DNA of 8,837 nucleotides from Bacillota bacterium (GTDB taxonomy: Bacteria > Bacillota > Bacilli > Alicyclobacillales > Alicyclobacillaceae), in NCBI GenBank assembly GCA_021820805.1, contig JAKADF010000109.1:1-8837 (forward strand), read 5' to 3'. Below, piece after piece: positions 1-5,383 of the stretch (within the stretch, counting starts at the first letter, position 1; each line of letters starts with the position of its first letter). The position numbers were made by a program, and so were the translations under genes. The notes below the pieces were generated by a model that worked only from the letters and a program-made list of their open reading frames with translations, had not been told where the DNA came from and made no database searches.

Positions 1-306
1 ATGAGAAATTCATGTTGTGTATCAAAATTTAGTCAAATTATAAGATAATAATTGAACATCTTGGCCCAGGTGTTCCTTTATAGTGCACTCAACTTAGTTC
101 ATCTTAGGACGGTTGCGTAAGCATAAGGCATAATTGGGGTTATGGGATTATAGGATTTTGCGGGTTCGGGGATTTTACGAATCGGATATTTTGTGGGTTC
201 GCAAAAGGAAATGGCCAAATCTGGAATTTGTGCCTTGGACGTTTCAGAAAGATACAGGAAAAAATACTTTACGGAGTAAAGCAAATGGCAGAATTTCACT
301 TCAGCT
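1..306. other. Non-coding stretch left of the reductase gene
   Basis: I see no convincing gene here. A 66-codon minus-strand frame (99-299) has no recognisable domain, and the terminator at 259-283 falls inside it, so I treat it as chance. A weak hairpin at 54-75 (GAACATCT paired with AGGTGTTC, one G-U pair) is followed on the plus strand by CTTTATAG; it could be a poor terminator for a gene to the left of the window. A G-rich patch around 135-206 carries two near-identical 13-mers, TTTTGCGGGTTCG at 156-168 and TTTTGTGGGTTCG at 189-201. CGCAAAA at 200-206 is the inverse of the TTTTGCG at 156-162. Confidence 0.5.
259..283 (-). terminator. Intrinsic terminator of the HesB-like/reductase unit
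   Basis: Read on the minus strand, CTTTAC-TCC-GTAAAG forms a 6-bp stem that a G-U and a U-A pair extend to 8 bp. It is followed at once by TATTTTTT. It lies about 25 nt past the stop codon of the reductase, which is where an intrinsic terminator is expected. The stem is short and AU-rich, so it may be only moderately efficient. Confidence 0.6.
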
Positions 307-939
307 CTAGTAGCTTATTACAATAGTCTTACGAATGGTAGATTTATCAGCAGCAATTCTCAACATAAAGTCAGCAACATCTGCCCGAGAAATTTTAGGC
401 ATCATTCCAAGGCGAATATGCTCCCCTGTTCGATATCTGCCAAATCCTAGTTTGGGGCCATTTGTGAGTAACACCGGATGAATACAAGTAAAATCAAGGT
501 CACCTTGCAGAAGGTACCTTTCTCCTTTAGCCTTATCATCGAAAGTAGGTTTCAAAATTGTTCTCGCCGCAATTTTTAAAAAGGGAGACGAAGCTTTCTT
601 CTGACTGTCACCGACACCAAATGCTGACATAACAACCAATCGCTTGACTCCATGCCTATGCATCCCATCGGCTATATTTTTTACGCCTACCGAAAATACG
701 TCGCCTTTAAATGGCGTCCTTGTTCCAAGAGCGGAGACAACCACGTCATATCCAGCTACCGCGTTTCTGACGCCTTGTGTGTCAGTCACATCTCCAACGA
801 TGGAAGAAAGGTTCGGGTGGTTAATAGTAAGCTTCATCGGATTACGCACAAAAGCCGTGATTTCATGACCAAGTTCAAGGCCTTGTTTCACAATCTCCTG
901 CCCAGTAAGTCCAGTTGCGCCAAAGACTAAAAACCTCAT
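307..939 (-). CDS. NAD(P)H-binding reductase, BLVRB/flavin-reductase-like
   Basis: This is a predicted 210-residue cytosolic oxidoreductase of the atypical short-chain dehydrogenase group (NAD(P)H-binding, PF13460-like). The N-terminal beta strand runs into the glycine motif GATGLTG (residues 7-13). An Arg after the second strand (VRNP, residues 31-34) suggests NADPH preference. IVGDV, SALGTR, MSAF and the late ISRADVADFMLR segment resemble mammalian biliverdin-IX-beta/flavin reductase, and there is no classical YxxxK pair. The natural substrate cannot be told from sequence. The ATG at 939 is preferred to a TTG 39 nt upstream: it gives MRFLVFGATG, the usual start for the fold, and AGAAGGG lies 10 nt before it. 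It starts 43 nt after the HesB-like stop, so the two are probably co-transcribed. Confidence 0.88.
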   Translation of the reverse strand: MRFLVFGATGLTGQEIVKQGLELGHEITAFVRNPMKLTINHPNLSSIVGDVTDTQGVRNAVAGYDVVVSALGTRTPFKGDVFSVGVKNIADGMHRHGVKRLVVMSAFGVGDSQKKASSPFLKIAARTILKPTFDDKAKGERYLLQGDLDFTCIHPVLLTNGPKLGFGRYRTGEHIRLGMMPKISRADVADFMLRIAADKSTIRKTIVISY

Positions 940-982
940 AGTCCCGAATCCCTTCTTTCTATCAGATTCCTGCAGCAACCGA

Positions 983-1285
983 TTAATGATGGTGGCCGTG
1001 GCCGCCCTTACTTGGATTTACTACAACCCACTTGTCATCAGCGGGATCGTAATCAATTTCAACACCATCCAAAAAATCAACACCTTTTTCCAACAAAACC
1101 TGGGCGCCAGATTCTGTAACAACAAGTTCGTCACTTTCTTTTTGCTCATCAAGACCCAATCCATAATGCGCATGATCTCCGTGTGCATGTTCCACAAACA
1201 CACGAACTTTCAATGTCTTTTCTTCCTGCTGCTGAATAATATAATTCAATCTGTCTGCTGCACTCTTACTCACGCTGCACTTCAT
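983..1285 (-). CDS. HesB/IscA-fold protein with His-rich sites in place of cluster cysteines
   Basis: This 100-residue protein matches the HesB/IscA (A-type Fe-S carrier) fold along its length: an N-terminal helix with SKSAADRLN, then a YGLGLDEQKESDELVV core (41-56) and FLDGVEIDYD (71-80). Canonical IscA has a Cys in the first loop (SGCSG) and a C-terminal CxC. Here the first loop reads EHAHGDHAHYG (32-42), with Gly36 at the Cys position and His at 33, 35, 38 and 40. The C-terminus is GGHGHHH, so HGH replaces CGC. The only cysteine is Cys3. Some HesB-like relatives carry Cys or Sec in this loop (GFGUGG type). The His pattern suggests metal binding other than classical Fe-S transfer, which is inference. 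The ATG at 1285 has GAGGGAG 12 nt upstream. It leads an operon with the reductase. Confidence 0.85.
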   Translation of the reverse strand: MKCSVSKSAADRLNYIIQQQEEKTLKVRVFVEHAHGDHAHYGLGLDEQKESDELVVTESGAQVLLEKGVDFLDGVEIDYDPADDKWVVVNPSKGGHGHHH

Positions 1286-1347
1286 TCTTTTTTTCAGCTC
1301 CCTCGTTTTAAATTATCCATTCGGACAAAGGTAGTCTACGAGAATTC

Positions 1348-1376
1348 ATCATACGTTTCTGTGAACCGTTTTACAA
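1348..1376 (-). promoter_or_regulatory. Sigma-A-like promoter of the HesB-like/reductase operon
   Basis: On the minus strand, TTGTAA (-35, plus-strand 1371-1376) is separated by exactly 17 nt from TATGAT (-10, 1348-1353). That gives 4/6 and 5/6 matches to the consensus. Transcription would begin near 1341, leaving a leader of about 55 nt before the ATG at 1285. I see no obvious operator. Confidence 0.6.
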
Positions 1377-2011
1377 TCCTCACCAATCACTATTGACAAA
1401 ATTACAAATAAGATTACCCGCGGCACAGTATTCTGCACTGGATTGGGCAGGTGTGTACTAATATCAACACTAAAATGGCTTGTGCTATGGTGGGCCTGGG
1501 GATCCGGGGGAGCCTAGGGTCGGGCGATCTGAGCAGCATTGGGACTGTTTTGGTATCTATCGCTCCCTGCTCGCCCCGAGGCCTACCGTAATTAACCCCA
1601 TTTCGGCAGCTATGCTTCTCTGGGCACGCTCTGCCACTGGGGCGATAGGGAGCGTTTTGGCAGCTATGCTCCCTGAGCTTACTCTGCCGCTGCGGGGATA
1701 GGGATCGTTTCGACAGCTATGCTCTCTGGGCACGCTCTGCTGCTGGGGCGATAGGGATCATTTCGGTACCTATACTCTCTGGGCACACACTGCCGCTGGG
1801 GCGATAGGGATCGTTTCGGCACCTATCGCTCCCCGCTTGCCCCCCGAGCGCCTCGAAGTCCCCGCTCTACATCTTCTTGCCTAAAGCCAAACAAACTCTG
1901 CTCATTTTCCCATTACATGAAACAATCGAAGCTTGGGAAAACCAGAATAGACTGTGGATTATTTGAAACTATTCAGAATCTGATAAGCTCTGGGGAAGTC
2001 GTGAACAGCAT
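1377..2011. other. Long intergenic region holding the 53-bp repeat array
   Basis: This stretch lies between the divergent HesB-like and L,D-transpeptidase genes. Its centre is the degenerate tandem array at 1548-1850, annotated separately. Directly left of the array, about 1495-1547, is a G-rich segment (GGGGGAGCCTAGGG, GGGCGAT) that could be a further eroded half-copy. The 160 bases right of the array (1851-2011) become AT-richer and show no hairpin or clear promoter. A TTGAAA at 1963-1968 has no well-placed -10. No coding sequence is supported: the 73-codon plus frame at 1480-1701 runs through the repeats, whose period is not a multiple of three. Confidence 0.6.
1548..1850. repeat. Degenerate tandem array of 53-bp hairpin-forming repeats
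   Basis: Six head-to-tail units start at 1548, 1601, 1655, 1708, 1761 and 1814 (period 53, once 54; the last is partial, to about 1850). Each starts TTT(C/T)GG(C/T)A(G/C)CTAT. The four central units continue with (G)CTCTCTGGGCACGCTCTGC and end GGGGCGATAGGGATCG, with small differences. The two end units instead carry CTATCGCTCCC(C/T)GC followed by a C-rich tract. Units pair with their neighbours: GCGATAGG (1801-1808) with CCTATCGC (1822-1829), extended by GGG/CCC to span 1798-1834, and GGGAGC (1648-1653) with GCTCCC (1668-1673). There are no unique spacers, so it is not CRISPR. It resembles REP/BIME-like intergenic elements; the family is not recognised. Confidence 0.85.
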
Positions 2012-2620
2012 ATGTGTAAAGTTATAAAGAGGGCTTGTGTCATAGTCTGTGCATGTTCAATTTTCGTCTTAACGTCGTCTGTAAATTCAACTGTGAATCC
2101 AGCTTTCGCGGAGCAAATGCAGAAAGCATCGCCGCATGGAAAAGTTGTACTGAAAATTGATACTTCCAAACGAGAACTATTCGTCTATGCAAATAGAAAA
2201 CTCTACCGAGCGTTCCCTGTTGCTTTAGGCAAGCCCGCGACACCAACTCCAATTGGAGAATGGAGGGTTGTTAATAAGCAAAGGGACTGGGGGTCCGGTT
2301 TCGGAACTCGTTGGATCGGCATCAATGTTCCATGGGGGATTTATGGTATACACGGTACCAACAAGCCGTATTCAATTGGCAACTATGTAAGCGGTGGATG
2401 TATACGCATGCAAAACTCCAATATTGAGGAGTTGTTCGAGTGGGTTCATGTCGGTACACCTGTTATAATACTTGGCGATCCGCTTAAGCCTTTACGCAAC
2501 CTCGCTTTAGGATCGGCTGGAGCAGACGTGCGTTTGGTCCAGATTCGTTTGAAGAAACTAGGATATTTTCACGACTACTGCGATGGGCAATTTGAAACAT
2601 CAACTGAGGAAGCATTGTAA
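2012..2620 (+). CDS. Secreted L,D-transpeptidase (YkuD), truncated after the catalytic domain
   Basis: This is a cell-wall enzyme expected to form 3-3 peptidoglycan cross-links, or otherwise exchange L,D-bonds, outside the membrane. The 202-residue product starts with a signal peptide (hydrophobic core about 8-22, possible AFA cleavage at 31-33). The YkuD domain runs about 43-154 and is complete: FPVALGKPATPTPIGEW, then IHGTNKP with His114, then the SGGCIRM motif with catalytic Cys130. Residues 165-202 begin a peptidoglycan-binding repeat (GSAGADVRLVQIRLKKLGYF) that stops at TAA 2618-2620. The next codons, in frame, encode the rest of that repeat, so the wild-type protein was probably about 239 residues. 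GGGGAAG is 13 nt before the ATG, a rather long spacing. The catalytic part may still work. Confidence 0.85.
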   Translation: MCKVIKRACVIVCACSIFVLTSSVNSTVNPAFAEQMQKASPHGKVVLKIDTSKRELFVYANRKLYRAFPVALGKPATPTPIGEWRVVNKQRDWGSGFGTRWIGINVPWGIYGIHGTNKPYSIGNYVSGGCIRMQNSNIEELFEWVHVGTPVIILGDPLKPLRNLALGSAGADVRLVQIRLKKLGYFHDYCDGQFETSTEEAL

Positions 2621-2731
2621 AGGTTTCAAGAAAAAAACGGGCTGTGTGCTGATGGTATAGTGACAAGAGTTGTCTATCAGAAACTTGGACTTCACCATGT
2701 TAGGCACGCCATCCCGTTCTCTCAAAGCTAA
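2618..2731 (+). pseudogene. Severed C-terminal half of the peptidoglycan-binding repeat
   Basis: Reading on past the TAA in the same frame gives RFQEKNGLCADGIVTRV and then VYQKLGL, ending at a second TAA at 2729-2731. With the ...STEEAL before the stop this completes a normal PG_binding_1 repeat (AV/ALxRFQxxNGLxxDGIVxxxxxxxLGL). The TAA sits exactly where relatives usually have Lys, Gln or another codon one change away (AAA, CAA or GAA). Only 3 nt separate the downstream stop from the convergent deacetylase gene, which fits 2731 as the original gene end. The cause could be a recent nonsense mutation, a sequencing error, or readthrough. Confidence 0.8.
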
Positions 2732-2734
2732 ATA

Positions 2735-4096
2735 TTACACATGATTCACAATTGTGGTTTTGTTGGTGAATCCTTTTTGCGATTTAGTTTGGGTCGATTG
2801 TATTCCAGATTGGGATCCGCTCTTAGAGGTACCCGAGGGGCCTGCTGTACCCGTAGCGCCCGATGTACCCGCAGTGCCGCTCACGCGGCTTGTCGCAGAT
2901 CCTTTTGTTGCAGATCCTGTTGCAGAGTTTGTCGTAAGTTTCTTTGTTGAACTCTTCGCAAAGCTCTGTGCTCCGCTCTTTGTGGTACCACTGGTATGCA
3001 CCATGCTGCTGATTCCCGTTTTTTGTGTACCTAGTTTTGTACTTCCTGGCTTATGGCCATTCGTTTCGGCAACAATGTTTACTTCCGTTACATGGTGGTG
3101 GTGGTGATGAAGCCCGCCGCCGCCTAGGTTCTCCTGTATATTTGCGAAACGGATAATCAACTTCAACGCCGTAGCCGGGCTAATTCCTGGCTTACCGATG
3201 TCGATGCGTGGGATTTCAAAATGGTCTGTATTTGCTGCAACGTATCCATTTGTCGTTGTATAAATGTACCCGTACCCTGCTCGTTCTGCTAGATAGGTAG
3301 ATTCTGTTGTACCCCAGCCAAAAGGCCACGCAAACTGCGTAACTGCATCACCAGTATTCACTTCAAGTTCTTTACGTGCACGGCTAAAATCATTGTAAAC
3401 GCGCGTATCATAGTGACTGAGTGTTTCGCGTTTTCCATTTGCGACGATGCGAGTGTCAAAAACCGGCTCCATCTCTCCATTTGAGGAACGCACCTGGTAA
3501 TGCGAATCGTAAGTATGGCTTTCAATCACCATTCCATCATGAGCCATAGTTTTAATTTGGTTCCAACTTAAATATTCCGTTTCTTGTTTATCCGCTGTTC
3601 CGACAATCTCGAAAAACGTCCCTTGCAAATGCAAAGACAGCAAGACAGGTAAAGCATAAGTGTACATGTCACGGTACCCATCATCAAAAGTCAATAAAAC
3701 GGAGTTTGGCGGAATCGTGCCTTCGTGATCCAAAAAGTTAATAAATTCGTGGTTTGTAAGGACGTGAAACCGTGCCTTTATTGCAACCAAGTCCTCGGTA
3801 AACTGCAACGGCGTAATTACATATGGAGAATATACAGTTGGTGCAATATCATGAAACGTAACAATGACAACTCTATTTCGATAGTACGTTTTTGCCGGAA
3901 TGCTGGATATCTCCGATGTAATATTCGATAGTTGCATGTTGCTAGACTGTTGGCGCGACACTGTCACAGTATGAATCGTCTCATTCGAAGTCATAGGGGA
4001 TGTGGCCGATAAATGATGAGCGTACAAATCTGCAGCAGCAGCGAGCATTCCAATGCACATGACTCCAGCCAGAAACTTCTTAGCTTTTTTCTTCAT
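2735..4096 (-). CDS. Secreted polysaccharide deacetylase with His6 segment and low-complexity tail
   Basis: This 453-residue protein has an N-terminal signal or anchor (KKKAKKFLAGVMCIGMLAAAA, residues 2-22) and a NodB-type deacetylase domain (about 75-315). It should remove N-acetyl (or O-acetyl) groups from an extracellular glycan using a divalent metal. Motifs: TFHD (80-83), TFDDGY (136-141; Asp138/139), SHTYDSH (193-199; His194 and His199), and AWPFGWG (256-262). SHTYDSH has one residue more between the histidines than the usual HxxxH and recalls the IcaB/YxkH-like branch. After the domain come GGGG-L-HHHHHH (about 325-335) and a Ser/Thr/Gly/Ala-rich tail to the end, including GXY triplets (407-424). 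The ATG at 4096 has GAGAGGG 11 nt upstream; a GTG nine codons earlier (4123) overlaps that site. Confidence 0.87.
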   Translation of the reverse strand: MKKKAKKFLAGVMCIGMLAAAADLYAHHLSATSPMTSNETIHTVTVSRQQSSNMQLSNITSEISSIPAKTYYRNRVVIVTFHDIAPTVYSPYVITPLQFTEDLVAIKARFHVLTNHEFINFLDHEGTIPPNSVLLTFDDGYRDMYTYALPVLLSLHLQGTFFEIVGTADKQETEYLSWNQIKTMAHDGMVIESHTYDSHYQVRSSNGEMEPVFDTRIVANGKRETLSHYDTRVYNDFSRARKELEVNTGDAVTQFAWPFGWGTTESTYLAERAGYGYIYTTTNGYVAANTDHFEIPRIDIGKPGISPATALKLIIRFANIQENLGGGGLHHHHHHVTEVNIVAETNGHKPGSTKLGTQKTGISSMVHTSGTTKSGAQSFAKSSTKKLTTNSATGSATKGSATSRVSGTAGTSGATGTAGPSGTSKSGSQSGIQSTQTKSQKGFTNKTTIVNHV

Positions 4097-4380
4097 ATGG
4101 CCGACAGCCCTCTCTACAAGCACTCATTAACTAAATTTCACATCGCTGCTACTAAACAATTTGATAATCGTGGTAGAAAGCCTTAAACAAGAAACCAATC
4201 TGTTTACAACAATTCTTAATCCAAATAAATTATATTTTATATGTGCTTTACAACATTGCAATCCCTGGCCTAAATGAAATTTTTCTGAAAATAAGAATCC
4301 GTTTTACACCTCTCGCTTTCCGCCATCAAGGCTCTATCCCTACCCCTGCCCGCACACCGTTGCCCTATGCTGCGCCTTAT
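4097..4380 (-). other. Gap between the two deacetylase genes, possible promoter
   Basis: The AT-rich centre contains a perfect minus-strand TATAAT (plus 4229-4234) in a run of A/T. The nearest -35-like TTGTAA is only 13 nt away and TTGCAA is 21 nt away, so a promoter is suspected, not shown. A second weak pair, TTGTTT and TATCAA with an 18-nt spacer, lies nearer the gene. Just after the upstream gene's stop (4320-4380), GC-rich sequence shares GGGCA, GGGG and TAGGGAT in the same order, on the minus strand, with the 53-bp repeat. I see no hairpin with a T-run, so transcription from upstream may continue. Confidence 0.3.
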
Positions 4381-5346
4381 CTACTCTAGTGACCGGGCCA
4401 GCAATTTTGAAAACGTATCGATGGATAATCCTTGATGCACCGCAATACGATTCAGAAGATAAGGACCATCTGTTGCAGGATTCGCATATCCGTTATCTGT
4501 GCAAACTGCCAGCCGATAGCCAGCTTTTGCTACAGCACGAAGGACATTCCCGTCGTATGCTCCGAACGGATAACAAAAATAATCAATCGACTGATGTACT
4601 TCAACAGATAGGTCTTTCCTTGATTCAGACACTTGCTGCCGCAACTGTGTTGGATTTTGCTTCGTTAAGTTGGGGTGATCTAATGTGTGCGATCCAATTT
4701 GCCAAATATGACTTTCTACCATCTCTTGCAACTGTGGCTTTGTTAAAAATCCCTTCTTGTTGATGAAACCACTTACCATAAATTCTGTCGCCTTAAATCC
4801 ATACTTTTTTAAAATCGGCGTTGCAGATGTGAAACTGCTCGTATAACCATCGTCAAATGTTAGAACAATCGGCCGTTTTGGCAGCACTTGACCTAAGTAG
4901 ATTGCATTATAAACATCGTCTAATGAGATTGTTTGAAATCCATGCTTCTTCAGAAAGGACATTTCCTCATTGAACTGAGCTGGACTCATTGTATATGGAT
5001 TACCCAATACGAAATTGACATCATGATACTCCAAAATCGGAATATAAAAGTTTGCGAAAGGCAAAGACTTCCTCATATTTGTTTCTACGGCGGAAGGCTT
5101 ATGAATTATACGATCCGCCTGCGGCAAGGAATGCTCGAGCCGCATTTCATCCATCGGAAGAGGCGCCTCAGTCTCAGTTGATGCTTCATGTTCATGGGCC
5201 CGTACAGTCAGAGCTTCAACCGTCAATCGTTTAATTTGCTTACTTTGCCCATACCCGTACGACATTGAAAATAGAAGCGTGATAGTAAAAAGTGCTGCCG
5301 AACAAATTGCAAAACGTGAACCATTTCCCATTTTACCCAGCCCCAT
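4381..5346 (-). CDS. Membrane-anchored polysaccharide deacetylase (NodB domain)
   Basis: This 321-residue protein has a short cytoplasmic start, one membrane segment (about 12-31, uncleaved anchor or signal peptide), a charged linker (35-95) and a NodB deacetylase domain to the end. Visible family motifs are YHDV (107-110), TFDDGY (163-168, with Asp165 as candidate base and Asp166 as metal ligand), SHTLDH (219-224; His220 and His224 complete the metal triad), CYPFGAYD (258-265) and LLNRI (297-301). All catalytic residues appear intact, so it should be an active extracellular deacetylase of peptidoglycan or another wall glycan. Substrate is not decidable from sequence. It starts 37 nt after asnB on the same strand, suggesting co-transcription. 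The start is uncertain: ATG 5346 has no good Shine-Dalgarno, and ATG 5331 (MGNGSRF) has a weak GGGG/GGG. Confidence 0.88.
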   Translation of the reverse strand: MGLGKMGNGSRFAICSAALFTITLLFSMSYGYGQSKQIKRLTVEALTVRAHEHEASTETEAPLPMDEMRLEHSLPQADRIIHKPSAVETNMRKSLPFANFYIPILEYHDVNFVLGNPYTMSPAQFNEEMSFLKKHGFQTISLDDVYNAIYLGQVLPKRPIVLTFDDGYTSSFTSATPILKKYGFKATEFMVSGFINKKGFLTKPQLQEMVESHIWQIGSHTLDHPNLTKQNPTQLRQQVSESRKDLSVEVHQSIDYFCYPFGAYDGNVLRAVAKAGYRLAVCTDNGYANPATDGPYLLNRIAVHQGLSIDTFSKLLARSLE

Positions 5347-5383
5347 CTAGATATCTTTTTTAGATGGTGCCCAGTTTTAGCGT

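Noticed and set aside
156..201. tRNA-like T-loop words (GGGTTCG)
   Set aside because: No acceptor, D or anticodon stems can be built around them on either strand.
99..299. 66-codon minus-strand frame right after the reductase gene
   Set aside because: No domain or Shine-Dalgarno is convincing, and a terminator hairpin with T-run lies inside it.
986..1396. 136-codon plus-strand frame opposite the HesB-like gene
   Set aside because: It is the antisense shadow of a gene with clear homology and promoter.
1480..1701. 73-codon plus-strand frame in the repeat region
   Set aside because: It runs through 53-bp repeats, whose period is not divisible by three, so repeats would be read in shifting frames.
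1548..1850. CRISPR array
   Set aside because: Units are contiguous and degenerate, with no unique spacers and no cas genes.
2754..3107. 117-codon plus-strand frame rich in Val, Pro and Ala
   Set aside because: It is the mirror of the deacetylase's low-complexity tail, which explains its composition.
3092..3109. His6 run as vector or tag contamination
   Set aside because: It is internal, flanked by native coding sequence on both sides, and uses mixed CAT/CAC codons. Engineering cannot be fully excluded.
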